This document shows positions 1 through 13,088 of a stretch of DNA of 64,000 bases, one piece after another. A model generated the notes under the pieces. That model worked only from the letters and a program-made list of their open reading frames with translations, was not told where the DNA came from and did no database searches. The position numbers were made by a program, and so were the translations under genes. The DNA comes from Melanocharis versteri (Eukaryota; Chordata; Aves; Passeriformes; Melanocharitidae): assembly GCA_013397845.1 (NCBI GenBank), contig VZTG01001991.1, positions 2,410,556 through 2,474,555 on the forward strand, given 5' to 3'. How positions within the stretch are numbered: the stretch's first letter is position 1; the number at the start of each line of letters is the position of its first letter.

Positions 1-2749
1 GAAGTCAGTACCACCCTTGCAACTGACTGTCCCTTCAGAGACTCGTCCATTTGTTGTTTATCTTCCATTTTAAATGGATTAGACATGTACAAAAGCCTCT
101 CTTGAAAAGGAACAACCAAGATGTGAAAAGGATGGGAAGATTCAACTGCCAGGCGTCAGCACTAATCCACGTCAAAGGGCACGCTGTTAACAACTCACTG
201 TAAACTTCCAGGAGTAAAATAACGCTCAGAATAAAATAGTTAAGACCAGATAAATATGTTTGTCATTCATTATCTGGAGTCAAACTTGGATTTCTCAACA
301 GCACAGCCAAGCCAAAGCAAGCACATTAATAAGAGAACATCTTTTCCAGGGAGCTACACGCCAGGCGTGCAGCCTGCCCTTGAAGGGAGAAAGGCTGGAG
401 GCAGGTGAAGGCTCTATTTGCCTTTCTCCGATAACAGGTATTTAGTTTTCTACGTCACTTCGCTTTGTCGTAGCCTGAAACCTGGCCAAGCACCCAGCTC
501 CACCTCCCCATCTGCTCCCTGTGCCAGCTGGCCCTGTGGCCCAGGGGATGCTGAGCCAGCCACGGTGATGCCAGGCAGCCCAGCAGCTCCCCAGACCCAA
601 ATTGGGGCACCCCCAGCCCTGTCCAGGAACTGGGGGGCATTGCTGGAAAACCCCACAGGGCAGACCTTGACAGGACATGGATGTTCACAGGGAGGGCAGT
701 GCTGGGAGCACTACGCCCAAGTCATGTGGGGAGCTGGAAAACAAGGCAAATTCCCCCCAAAATCCTTCCTCAAGTACTGGGACTGGGAAAATACCCTGCC
801 TTGGCAGGGAAGGGCAGAGCACAAGCTGGGGAGGCTCCAGCAAAGACTCTGCCTGTGTTGGCAGCAAGTGAGCAAACACCCAGCCCAGGCAGGAGCCAAC
901 AGGTCAGTGTGCTCCATTCCCACTCCAATCACCTTCCAGCTTAGACAAACCACGGCAGCAGATCCTCCCTGGGCTATCCTGGGGCTCCTAACTGCACCCA
1001 GCCCGGGTGCCCCCGGAGCAGGCTGCAGTTTGGGGTGGGCAGGGGTGCATGGCAGTGCCTCCTCCCGCCCCACAGGCGCTGCCAGCTGGGGCATTGCACA
1101 AGCTCCGTGTCCTTTCCCCGTCCAGGAACGCTCCAAACCTGCAGCACGGCGAAGGTGTGGCTGCCTCTGCCACATTAGTCACACATCTGCCACCGAGACG
1201 TGTTTTGGGGAGGCAGCTGGGTTTGTAGGGGCCTTATCCCAAAATCCTGCCGGCTCCCTCAGAGCCCAGCATGCTGCATTCATCCTGGTTTTTCCTCCCA
1301 AATAACTGTTCAAGTGAGCGTGTCTATGTTGGGGCAAAGAACACCCTAAAACCCAGCCTATGATGTTTGCTTTGTGATAAAAGGCAAGAGCTTTAGCCAG
1401 CAGAAAAAAATATATATTATACATATACCTATACATTTTTTTTTAAATAGAGGGAAGGAAAATGGAATCATTGAAGTTTTCATAGCCCAAGGAGCTTTGA
1501 AAAATTTGGAGGGAAGGAACAGAACATCGAGTTTAAACTGTTTTCAATGGAAAAGCCCATTAAAGGAAAAGGGATCTTTTGCAGAAAGATATATATTTTG
1601 CTGATTTCGACAAAAAGGACTGTTCAGAGGAGGGGAAGAAAAGCTTTCATTTGAAGGTTTCGAGCATTGCTTTTGCACCTTTACAGCACTGCTCATGAAA
1701 GCATCCTCACAAACCTGTTACTGCTGGAACACAGCGTGCCCAGGGAGAAGCTGGATCTGACCACGTGCAGGGTGCAGGCAGGGGTTTGGAGACAGCCCTT
1801 GCCTGTGCCATGAAAATGAGCAGTTATTACAAAAGGCAGGAGAAAAAAATATATATTAAAAAAAATCATCAACTTCCTTCCCTTCCATTAGGCCCTTGGG
1901 AAGGGGAAATGCTGATCCTCCAGCTCACAGATGGTTCTCCCGGAACAACCTCCTGGTTTCTACCCAGTCAGCCACATCTAGTGCTGGGGGCAGATTTTGG
2001 AGGAGGGATGAAGGACATCAGCCTCCCTCCTCCACGTCAGCGCCAGCAGCACTGCACATGCCATGGAATGCACCATGGGATGCCGTGGGTATTTCCTGGG
2101 ATGAAATATCAACTTTGCCCACGGATCCCTCCCCAGCCATGAGCACATCTCACACCGCAGGAGAGGAAGCTGTGGGTTGAGCACACACATCCCCGACAAT
2201 TAAAGTCATCTTCTTAATACCAACCAGTCCCAGCCATCCTGTGACAGCCCACAGAAGATATGAATTACACCCTTGCCAATTTAGACTGGTTTTCTTCTCA
2301 TTCAGGTGCTGCTGGACCAGAGTCCCATTCAGTGACAGTCACAGTCTCATCCAGCAACTGCACAGAGGGAAGGATTGAGCATCACCTAAAAGGCTGTTGT
2401 TCCACCTTGTGTCTTCTCAAAACTTGCCACAACTGCACACATTGGGATGAATTTAGAGTAATGTCACCAATGAAGCGCTCAAATTAATAGCAATAAAGTG
2501 TAAGTGCTCCACGTGGCAGGCTGAGCCCTGCTAGGGAAAACGACCTGTGAAAGCTGAAAAGGCAGCCCACGATGAGACCACTAGGAGAAAAAAAAAAAGG
2601 CAACAAAACAAACAGTCCATTACAATCTCTTTTTCATAAAGAGCCAAAACGAACCCAGGAACACATCAGAGAATAATCATTTAGCACAGATCAAACAGGA
2701 GAACTAGCATATTAAAAATACATGCAGCATTAATCAGCTACACAGAGTT
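1..2749. other. Unannotated stretch, no gene recognised
   Basis: No gene, repeat family or RNA gene is recognised here. The first half (about 450-1300) is C-rich and depleted of stop codons, which leaves a 295-codon open frame on the + strand at 418-1305. Its translation is rich in Pro, Ala, Gly, Ser, Cys and Trp, shows no domain or signal sequence I know, and is overlapped by other open frames on both strands, so composition explains it better than coding. From about 1300 the sequence becomes A/T-rich, with short A and T runs (around 1410-1445 and 1845-1865). The stretch could be intron or intergenic DNA. Confidence 0.5.
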
Positions 2750-2967
2750 ATGTGCCATCATTTCCATAAATAATACAGGATCAAAGCAGCCCAAGCAGCG
2801 CTATCAGTTAATATAGTCAGCCAGTCAGTCAAAATAGAGTAAAGCTGCCTGAAAACTGTGGCTGTATAATTTGCCAGGAATAAAGCAGATTCATCTGAGA
2901 AGTGGCACAACCAGTTAAACGGGTAAAGGTTACCAACAGCCTCGTCATTAGAGGGAGGTGATGCCAC
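2750..2967. promoter_or_regulatory. Candidate conserved noncoding element
   Basis: About 220 bases stand out from their surroundings: balanced composition, no simple repeat, no CR1 similarity, and several short motifs such as ATTTCCATAAATAATA near 2759 and a CAGTCAGTCA stretch near 2822. A 69-codon frame is open on the minus strand across the block, but its product resembles no family I know and has no convincing splice sites. Texture of this kind is common in deeply conserved vertebrate enhancers. That is inference only, since conservation cannot be seen in one sequence. An unrecognised exon is the main alternative. Confidence 0.2.
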
Positions 2968-5900
2968 AGAAGAGAAAAAAAAATAAAGAACGAAAGGTTA
3001 ATTCAGCCTCAACAAAGTATTAAAAAAAAAACCCAAACCCAAATGATTTGGGGAATATCAATATATCTTGTCTAATGGTGACCCCAAGAAGGGCCAGGGT
3101 GTGGGGGACAGGTGGGAGGACTGACCCTGCTGGGAACATCCCCATGCTGGAGCAGGGCTGAGCCGTGGGGTGCAGCCCACCCAGAGCCCCTCCTCCAGGG
3201 CTGGGGCAATGCCAAGGGGCTCCCCTTTGCCCAGGAAAAAACTGCCTGCTGCAGAAACCATCGTGCCTGCTCAGGGTGAAGGCCCAGCACCAACGGCCTT
3301 TAAACATCCACCCATCCATGCATAGAAAATGCCTGTGTCATTAAGCCTTTTGCTGAAAGGCTGCAGAGCCATTTAGCTGCCCAATTTTTAAAACAGGCAT
3401 GTGGAGCAGAGCTATAAATAGCAGGGATGCTTGCCTCGTCATGTTTCTGGGGGCTTATTTATAAGGACAGGGGGCAACTGAATTAAAAATGGTTGAAAAA
3501 CAAGTGTCTTGGGCTCCTGTGCTTTAAAGCCAAGTTGCCAGAAGAGAAAAACCTTCAAGGTTTTTGCTTTTTTCTTTTTCCAGGCAAAAAGCAAACGCCC
3601 ATCGCTCATGCTCAGACTCTGAATCGGTTACATTTACAAGGCAAATTTTAATTCATACAGCAGGTGTTCAGAAATAAAAAAAAATATCCTCCTTTAAGCA
3701 GCACAAGACCAAACTAAGGCTTTGCATTAGTTCATGCAGCTCCGGGGAAGCTCCTCATTCACTGAAATAGGAGCCGTGTGTGTGAATGAGGAGCAGAGAC
3801 CTCAAAAATCTCTTCCAGAATCAGGGGGGGAAAAAAAACCCAAAAAGCCCTGAAGGGCTGGAGCAGAGCTGTTGCCAAATCCGGGGGCTGGCAGCCTGCA
3901 TGGCATCACGACCCTGCTGCATCTTGGGTGACGGAGGGCGATAGGAATTTTGCATGGGAAGATCCAGATGAGCACCAGCCAGAGGAGGAATTCAGCCTCC
4001 AACAAAAGAGCCGCTGCGGGCAGCTCAAGCGGTCCCCAGGCGATTACAGCCCCGGCAGTGTTTGGAGGGTCTATTCTTCGCAGGCAGCTAGGCGAAATCC
4101 CGGGAAACCACGCGGATCCAGCAGCCCCCTCCCTGCTCCCTGCCTTTATTAAATCGCCGGAGAAAACAAGAGGAGACAGCCAAGCTGCTCCCAGCGCCTC
4201 AGCGCCAGGACAGCAGCCAGCTGGGATGCAGAAGCTGGACCATTTTCCCTGCATCCCTCCTCGATGTAGGGACAGGAGCCGTGGGGAGTGAGTGACCCTG
4301 TCAGGAGAGGTGACAGCCTCCCCTGCTCCCCCAGGAAAGGCAGCTGCAGCAAGCCAGGACCAGCACCATCGGGAAGTTTCCTATTGAATAAGGGGGAAAT
4401 GTTCTGCCAGACAAATGAGGTTCAATTATTCCGAGCCTAGAATGTCTTGTTGGAAATGCTTCCAGACTGACAAGCTTTAATCCAATAAAAGACCCTTCCA
4501 GACAAGCCCTGCTGGGATTTTGGGAGCATTTCCCCCTGGCAGGGACCCAGCAGCCCTCAACCCCACACTGGGAATGGATTTAGCCCCAGGCACAACTATC
4601 TTACAGGGCAGCCTCAAGGCACAGGACACTCAAGCTCACTGGGAGCTTAAGCAGAAGCAAAGCAAGAACAACCATTCCATTTCAGTCTGACACAACCAAA
4701 AAGTCAAAATTAAAAAAAAGGCAAATAATTTCCTGTGAACCAGAAATCTGGGTTTTCGCCAGTTGAATGAGACTGAATCGCAACTGGTTCTGTTCTCCTG
4801 GGGTGCTGGAGACACACGACTCCCCAAGGCAGGGCAGATGGCTGGACTGCAATCTAGCCTTTAGCTCGTAAAATATATTAATATCCCCAACCAATTATAA
4901 AGTGCCAGACTCTGCCCCTCCGGGCCCTACTCCCACCCAGCGATGCCTCGCTGCACAAGGCAGCCCTGTTGAGCTCAGACACGCAGCACCTGCCAGGGCA
5001 ACACAGCCTGTAGCTTTCCAGGACTTTTAAAGCAAGTCCGAGCCCTTGCTCCATCCTCATCCAAGAGCTCAGTGAAGCCTCAGGTGCGGTCAAGGTGCTG
5101 CACAAAAATCCAGCTTCTCAACGTCATTTTTTTTGTTTTATTTTTTTAAGTGCTTGTCAGATGTAAAGCAGAAGGAGCCTTCCCTTCCAGCCAGACGGCT
5201 GTAAAAGGATCCCTGCCTTCAGCACCCGGCCTTGGCATGGGTTTATTCCCAAAGCTGGCAGATGCATCCACCACCACGAAGAGCTCGGCTGCTTCTTGGA
5301 AGCACACTGAGCACCTCAGATCCGCGGCAGCGCTCCCTGACAGTCAGCTGGCGTTAGCCCCACAAATGTCACCAGCACACAGAGCCTCAGCCCTGGGTAT
5401 TTATAGGGTTCTCGTCAAAAAACCTCTGGAATCTTTCCCCTGACTTCAGCAGAACTTCGCATCCGGGACCTCAGCTCCTCAGGAACAGCTTGTTCTGTGC
5501 TTCTGTGCCCGCAGCCGTGGGGTGTGGGATGTCCTGGATGTCCCTGTCCCCATGCTGCTCACCTGCAGCAGTGAGGACAGACCTGGGGACACGCTCCATG
5601 CCCACCATCACCACCACCCAGGTGGGCAGATCCCAGGATGCTGCAGCCACCCACAAGGCCATACTGGACACAAGGACCACAGTCCCCTCAGGGATGGGTC
5701 ACACACCCCGAGGTCACACCTCGGTGCAGCCCATGACACCATCGGTCCTTGACCACAGTGGCCCTGTCCCCTCTGGCATGGACAGGCAGGGCCAAGGCCA
5801 GGGTGCCTCGGGGGGAACAGGCAGCACCAGGAAGGTGCTCCAAGGGCAGAACCAGCCACTGTCCAGGAAGCCCATCCCATGCTTGGCCACACATTTCCCA

Positions 5901-8900
5901 GCTGTCTGGCCAGGCACAACCTTTGCACCCCATGCAAACCCCAGTCTGTGTCGCAAGAGTCCCTTTGGTCACACTCCAGCACCATCCCAACTGTCCCAGC
6001 CACCCTCGCAGGGCCTGGAGGGACACTGGCATCAGCAGGGGGACTGGGACATCTGCCACCACGCAGCCTCAGAAAAACCACTTTTTTCACTACTCCAGTA
6101 CCTTTGCCTCCCCACAGGCTGGTGTTTGGGTATGACCAACAGCAGCCAGATAATAACATCACCTCACAGTGGTGGTGCCATTTTCCAAGTGGCAGCTCAG
6201 TGAAGATATGTCCGAATCTCAGCTATCATTTAAAATAAAAACAAAAAGCAAAATCCCAGCAGAGAGAAGCTAACAAACAAGACCCTCAATGCTCTAGAGA
6301 TCCTCCCAGAAATATCCTGATTTTCATGAGCATTGCTAAGTCCCAGAATCTCAATCTTGAGTCAGGACAGTTGGATGCATCTGATGCAAGAATGATTCAG
6401 ATGGGAGCGTGGAGGCAGGGAAGAAGGCAAGGAAGTGACATTTTCTGCTCTGGGCAACATGTCTTCATTTTAAGCTCAAAGATACAACCTTATTATTTGA
6501 TTGAAAAAAGGCACTCTCTGCCCTGGCTGCTCCCGTGCTGATCCTGAGGAACAAGACCGTCCTCCTTATCCTCAGCTTTCACATCCATACCTTCATTTCC
6601 ATTTCTTTAAATAAATTTAAATCCTGCTGGCACCTTGAACACAAGTTATCTCAGTAACCACATGGAACACAATCCTGAGCCCTCAAACAAGCAAGGCTTA
6701 AGCTGCCTTCCCAAGTGATGAGCAGGAAGAAAGCTCCAGCTCACCCTCCCTGGCTCCTCCTGCTCATCCCCCATGGGGTCAGAGGCAGAGCAGGGACATT
6801 CAGGCAGGTGAACCCATACACGGGTGGGAAGACTTCTTCTAAAGGATCTAATGGCTGGATGAGAGAAGAGGAGGAGTCACCCAGAGCTGCAAAAGGGATG
6901 ATGGCACAAGGTCCTGAACTACCTTCAACAACTCAGCTGTTTGTGTCCTACCAGGATTTGGGAGCTGCCAGCCCCTGGAGGGGCACAGCTCCAGTGTGGC
7001 AGGGCCAGGCTGCTGATGGCTCCATGGCTTGCACCCATCTTTCCTCTACAACAACGCTGTCAGTGCTGTGGAGACCCCCCAAACCTGCCCTCACCACACC
7101 TCCTGCACCAACGGGATGCACAGCCCTTTCTCCACATGCCCTGCACAAAAGCAAAACCCTGCACCTCTCCAGCTGGATGAAGCCAGCACTCACCAGTCCC
7201 CTCCTCAACCTGTCACCTCCACCGTGCCCAGCCCATTACCCAGGTCACCCCCAACGCCCCCGGGGATTTGCAAGGCTCCTCTCCACAAGCTAAACCCAGC
7301 AGCTAATCCCACCCAAAGCTGCAGCCACCACCCATTGAGGGGCTCTGGCTGCACCTCCCCCATCTGAGCAGCAGCACCCCAGCCCGAGGTGGCCCCACGC
7401 CGGAGGCTGGGGACCCATCAGCCCTGACTCAGCTTTCACACATTTCCGTGGCAGCGTGCGACACCTTCCCGTGGTTAATGCTCCAAGCCACCTGCATTTC
7501 CGGCCCTGTGGCTGCAGCAGAAACTGTTCATTGTCCCCTCCTGCGCAGTGCAAAGGTGAGGAGTCAGACCCAGCGTCACCTCTGGGAGCAGGTGACCCAG
7601 GAAGGCAGGTGAAGCATGACAAAACACCAGGGAGGACAGAAGGCAACAACTGCCAGGATCTGAAGCACTCAGTACAGTCTAAAGACACCGATACGTGGGG
7701 TTTGGGTGCAGCTCTCCTGCTGACCCAGCACAGCATGAGCACAGCAAGGCTGTGAAAGGACATTTGGGTTTTTCAGCCCACCCATCTGCTGTGCACGGGG
7801 CTGGAAGAGAGTCAGAACAAAACGTCCTTCAAAGAGATCCATGTTGCGCAACGCTGCCCTAAGAACCACGTGGAATTGAGGATTTTTGTTCTGCAGGCAG
7901 GGAAAGTCCAACCAGGACCACGCTGCCCACAGCATCTGCATCTCTGCTCCAACACAAGCATCCACCCGAGCAGCAGCCATTCCCAAGCCAGATTCCCCAG
8001 CAAAGCTCCAACTCCTGCTCCAAATGAGACTACTGGGGATAAAAGGAAGAGGCAGAGTGTCCACGGTGGGTGTTAGAGGCTTTGGCGATAAGGCAGGGGA
8101 TACTTCTAAGCTTGTCTCCACAAACATAAGGATTAGCAATTTACTTCCCTTAAAAACAAAATCCAGGATTTTAACATGATCACAGGCTTGGAAAGAAAAA
8201 TAAACATCATGAAACTGGGAAAAGGAGGAGGACAAGAGCAGAGCAAGCAGGCAGCTAGGGGAAAACTGAAGTGCTTCTTAAATCGGAATGAGAAATGCAC
8301 CAAAGTCAGAATTGAAATCTTGGTAGCTCTGAACACCACTGACCCCAAGGCCTCTCACACCAACCTCTTATCAGTGATAACACTACGACCATTAAGGGAA
8401 GCCTTTCTAATAATGTGCATGAGGAAAGGCCCATTTGTTTAATGCAACAGAGCACATAATGCATTAATTACCTACTGAGTTGGAAAAGTGATGTTGAAAA
8501 CATGCTTGAGTTAAGACAAACGGAGGGTTTCAGCTAAGCCCATTATGTCCCCTGGCTTTGCTGTGGCTTCGGTGCGTAACAGCCTTTGAGAGCAAACCTC
8601 TGCACAAAGCTCCTTCACAGCAGATGGGGCAGCACAGAAAACCCCACAAAACCCACAGAGAGCAGCTCCCACACAGACCACGGCTGTACCAGCCACCCAC
8701 AACAGCACACCAGGCTCCCATCACACAGGGGATGCTGCCGAGCCCAGCATCTCCTCCTGATGCTGTCTCCCTAAAACCCGCCCAGCCCTGGAGCACAGCA
8801 GCAATCCCCCATCAGCCAGGGCTAATCTCAACCTGTCACGCTCAGGACTAACAAACTGGCCTCTTGGGGAAGACAATCTGCCCATGTGCTCCTGCCCTGG

Positions 8901-10319
8901 CCATCACCACGGCGTAAAGGCACCAGAGAGCAATTTCGCTATTAAGTGGCTGTAGCCATTAATAATTAGCACGTTAAAACTTCAAAGGGTGATGCTGGCC
9001 TCCACAATACAGACTCAGCACGCCCAGGGGTGGTGGTGGGGAGTGCTCATCCTCCATGCTCCCTTTTCCCAAGTGAGAACTGAAGCACAGGGGTGAGGGC
9101 AGCCCATGGGAGCATAGGGATTAGAGACAGAATTCCCAGACTTCCACCCCTGACAGCTCCTATAGCAGAAGACACAGAGGATGTTATGTAAGCATCCTAC
9201 ATGGAATCTGGGAGCATCCCAAAGCCACCGCTAAACCAGCCACCTCATGCACCTGTCACTCTGCCTGTAGGAGCAGGATGCTCTTGATGAAGCCACAGGA
9301 GCCCAGGGTGGGAGACCCAGTGCCAGTGGATACTAATGGATACCAATGGAAACAAACACAACCCGGGGTCAGAGAGGGAAATGTGCTGGAGGAAGCTTGG
9401 GATGTGTATGTGGATCCTCTGGTCGGCACCCAGAGGGTCGCACCGTGCTGCACTGAGTTGCTCAGTCCGTTCTGCCTGATCATGGCACAACAGAATAAAT
9501 TGCTTTTGCTTTAACAACACTCAACTCATCCTACTTTTTATCAGCAATTCCCCATCTTAAGCCATTCTGTTTCTTACAGAAAAAGCAAAGAGAGAAACCT
9601 CAACAGAAGAAAGGGAATTAAAGTCTGAAAAACAAGTGACTCCAGATCTTCAGTTGGTTTTATTTCTAGCCAAATAAAAAAAGTTGATTAATCCCCTTGT
9701 TCAGACTGCTGACACCACCAGAACAACAGACTGCATCCCTTTCACATCAGAGGAAGCTCAACATACTTAAGCCAAACATCTTCCAGGCAAAGAGAAAAAA
9801 AAATATGAAACAGGAAAGAATCAGTGCTGTAGTATTTGTAAGTGTCTGAATATAAAGCTTTGGAATTGCAGACTGAAGCCAAGTTCTCCAGCAAATTATG
9901 TGGACAAAGCTCCATCCTTGAACTCCAGCACTGTTTTGTCTACTTAATCTATAGGTAAACTGAAGTGTCAGCTTTGAAGAGCATCAGTGTTTCACCTCCC
10001 AGCAAGGGACCAGTGCTGTCACTGTGTGCTACACCCAGAAGGAGCTTCACCTGAGAGCACAGCCCTCCCATCCACCCTTCACCCCTCTCCTCCTCACACC
10101 CTACATTGATAACTCCATTTATTCCTGTTGCCATAGCACCTTCCTCAGCTCTGTATAAGCCCCAACCACGACAGGGACAGGATGAGGCCTCGCACAGGCT
10201 GTGCTGAGACACATCATTCCCAGCACAGATGAAGCTGGTGGCTCGTTTCTGCCCTTGCACACCCATTAGATACCCTGTGAGTGTCCCAGCACCCAGTGAG
10301 CTGCAAACACATCTCCTGA
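2968..10319. other. Unannotated stretch, no gene recognised
   Basis: No gene or named repeat is recognised. The + strand is visibly richer in A and C than in T and G. Runs of open frames at 5490-6203, 6715-7293 and 7290-8235 lie in C-rich, stop-poor DNA and translate to Pro/Ser/His/Gln-rich text without domains. AT-rich patches with TAATTA- or TTTATA-like motifs occur near 3350-3520 and 8410-8500 (GCATTAATTACC near 8461) and 8938-8990 (CATTAATAATTAGCACG). They may be regulatory, but nothing in the sequence proves it. A mixed A/T low-complexity patch lies at 5126-5149. Confidence 0.5.
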
Positions 10320-11990
10320 CACCGGTAAGAACACGGGCTCCGGTGACACCAAGTCATCGCTAACCCTGCTCTCTCTGTGCTCCGTCGTCAAGATCGGACA
10401 CCGGGGACGCTTGATGGTTGTGGAGCAACTCGACCTATACAGTCCCACCGGGGGATGCCCGAGGCCAGCATCCCCCCTGTTGGATGCTGTCTGGATGCAA
10501 GGTGATGGGAAGGACCGGTCTTCATCTCCTCCACCGGGAGCACAGTGCATGCCAGGGACCACTGCCTGAAGGATGCTTCGGGCAGCCTGGACCAGCACCT
10601 GCCCCGCTGCTCCCCAAAAGCACCAGTAACACCCGCGGCAAGGCACGGGCTAGGTACAGCTGCCCCTCCAGACTGCATCCCAGGCTCGGCACAGCCGCGG
10701 CAGCCCCGCACCCAGCCTGCGGGGAGGCCGGAGCCGGGGCTGGGCCGGGAGATGCTCCGGGGGTCCCTTCGCCCACCCCGCACGGGGGTCGCCGCAGCCG
10801 AGGGGCCCGGGGAGCCGCCGCCGCCGCCGCCATCGCCNNNNNNNNNNNNNNNNNNNNNNNNNNNNNNNNNNNNNNNNNNNNNNNNNNNNNNNNNNNNNNN
10901 NNNNNNNNNNNNNNNNNNNNNNNNNNNNNNNNNNNNNNNNNNNNNNNNNNNNNNNNNNNNNNNNNNNNNNNNNNNNNNNNNNNNNNNNNNNNNNNNNNNN
11001 NNNNNNNNNNNNNNNNNNNNNNNNNNNNNNNNNNNNNNNNNNNNNNNNNNNNNNNNNNNNNNNNNNNNNNNNNNNNNNNNNNNNNNNNNNNNNNNNNNNN
11101 NNNNGCGCCGCCCGAGCCGCCCGTGCCCCCGGAGCGGCGGCGGGGGACGCGCGGCTGCCTTCCTCGTGGGCGTGCGCGCGTATCTGTGAAGATACAGGGG
11201 TTTAAGTGGTTTGGTGTTTTTGGTTGCGCTCACAATTTTTATTAAAAAATCAAATTTTCCCCATCCTCCCCGGCCTCAGTTTTTGGGGAACAACGAGGAA
11301 GGCGCCGGCGAATCGCATCGAGACACAAAGCGGTTCTCGGATAGGAGCGATGCTCCTTGCATCGCGCTGCAGGTCTCTGGAGGGGTCCGGCAGGTCGGAG
11401 GGGGGGTCACCGCCCCTCGGCGCGACCCCCCCGGCAGCCGCCTGCACCCGTGTCCCCCTGCCCACCCCCTCCATCTGCAGGCCCGCAGCAGTGCCGTTCC
11501 CCTTTGTGCTGCTCCTCTCCCGGCGCTGGAGCTTTCCCCACCCAGCAGCGATGCGGGAAGCAGCCGTAAGGACGATGGCACCTGCGGGCCCCCCAGGCTG
11601 CTCCCCGGGGCCGACACCGGCGGTGACCTCGGCCACATCCCCCCGTCCCGGAGGAGCGCTCGGCAGCGCCGCGGGGGGAGGAAGCACAGTGACACAGATA
11701 TTAATTATTCACGGGAGCCAGCTGGGTGATCGCCGGTTCACGCGTGGTGAAGCCATACAGGAATGCGCTGCCAGCCCCGCGCCGCGGCCAAACGCCGCTC
11801 TGGTCACCACAAAGGCACGTGGGAGCACCGCTGGGATGTGCCGGAGGAGCCGGGTGGGCAGACAGAGCCGTGGGGCAGCAGCAGCATCCCTGCACATCCC
11901 GCTGCGGGAAGGCGCAGAGCACCGCGAGCTTGGTGGCTCTCGGCCGCCCGGCCCTGCCCGCAGGTGCGTGGCACTGCCGGGTGAGTGTTT
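10320..11990. promoter_or_regulatory. CpG island, probable promoter region, interrupted by a gap
   Basis: CpG dinucleotides are dense from about 10320 and very dense at 10660-10837 and 11105-11720, in a window where CpG is otherwise sparse. A GCC triplet run (10813-10832) abuts the N gap at 10838-11104. On the minus strand an ATG in a good context (GGCGATGG, just left of the gap) opens a frame beginning with six alanines and running to about 10522; this could be a first coding exon but matches nothing I know. The + strand carries good donor-like sites (CCG/GTAAGA near 10325, CGG/GTGAGT near 11979) and a good acceptor ending CCCGCAG near 12010. CpG islands of this size mark most constitutive or developmental vertebrate promoters. 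Direction is unresolved; the A+C-rich DNA to the left favours leftward transcription. Confidence 0.6.
10838..11104. other. Assembly gap (267 N)
   Basis: A run of N inside the CpG island. The left flank ends in a GCC repeat and the right flank is also almost pure G+C, so a sequencing dropout in GC-rich DNA is the natural cause. Open frames running through this gap on both strands are meaningless. A first exon or transcription start could be hidden here. Confidence 0.98.
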
Positions 11991-13088
11991 GCATCGTCTC
12001 TTGTTCCCGCAGGAGCCAATGGATGCTGACAGGTGCCCTTTGGGATGGGACAGCCACCTTCACCCACCACACGGTCCAGGCTGCCAGCCCTTCTCTAGCA
12101 CAGTATTTAGGAGTTGCCTACAAGGGAAACGCTGCCCGGCATAGCTGCTGTGGGATAATTATTCTGCAATCACTCACTGCTCTTCCCCCATACCCATCCC
12201 CTTCTCAGAAATAAACGGGACTCTATTCCTGCATAATAATATAATTATTATTCCCCAGCAGCTCTGCCGCGCCATTTCCCCCACGGAGACAAGTCTCCCT
12301 TCTGAGATCTGCTTTCCATAATCGCCGCCAGCCTGTCGCTCCCCGCGGGACCAGAGGGTCCCTCTGGTCAGGGGGAACACAGCTGGCAGGGAGGCAGGAG
12401 GGTTTGCTGAGCCACTGCCTCCTCCAGCAGTTCACACAAGGTTATTGTCTATGGGAACAGGGAGAAGAAGCCGAGCAGAGGAAAGATTAAGGAAAGAGTT
12501 GCCTGGAACAAAGAAATTCCTTAGTTTGAAATAGAAGTTGCACAGCCTCAGCAGCCAAAGGATGGACCCTGTGCCCACGTCTCAGCTCAGGGCTGCTCCC
12601 CACAAGGGCTGGCACAGCACAGGCTGCCAGATCTGCTCATCTGGTTCCCAAAATATTACATTCTCCCCTCTGCTTGGGAGGAGCAGTTAAGCATGTCAGT
12701 CCTCCATCTCTTTATCCTCAGGTGGCTCTCTGCTGTCACCCCAGCAAAGGAGGGAGACAGGAAGATCCTGGCAGTGTCAGAGGTTCTTGGGCATCCTTAA
12801 CCCAGCAGGATCCATGAAAAAGGACTGGCCGCCCCTTGGAGGTGGGATCACATGCAAAAACAGAGACTCCACCTGCCCAGCTGGCTGATTTCAGTGCTGA
12901 ATTATTATGAGAATCATTACAAAGAGCCACAACAATAAAATTGACTGTCTCTGCCACGTCGTGGGTACACACAACCCAAAGTCTTCACGGTAATGCCACA
13001 TCCCAGTGGCAGCAGGGGTGGAAAACCTGAGGGATGAATTCCCACCTAGGTGGAAACCACTGCCAGCCCCCCAAGCTGCCAGGAGAAG
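11991..13088. other. Shore of the CpG island, no gene recognised
   Basis: CpG density falls away to the right of the island. An AT-rich patch of ATAAT/ATTAT units lies at about 12232-12253. No exon, repeat family or RNA gene is recognised. The 312-codon frame at 11206-12144 on the + strand is composition-driven: it lies in GC-rich DNA, is overlapped by open frames on both strands and has no recognisable domain. Confidence 0.45.

Noticed and set aside
10388..11245. Long frames on both strands through the CpG island
   Set aside because: They run through 267 unknown bases and exist only because N is treated as open. The real parts on either side are GC-driven and match no family.
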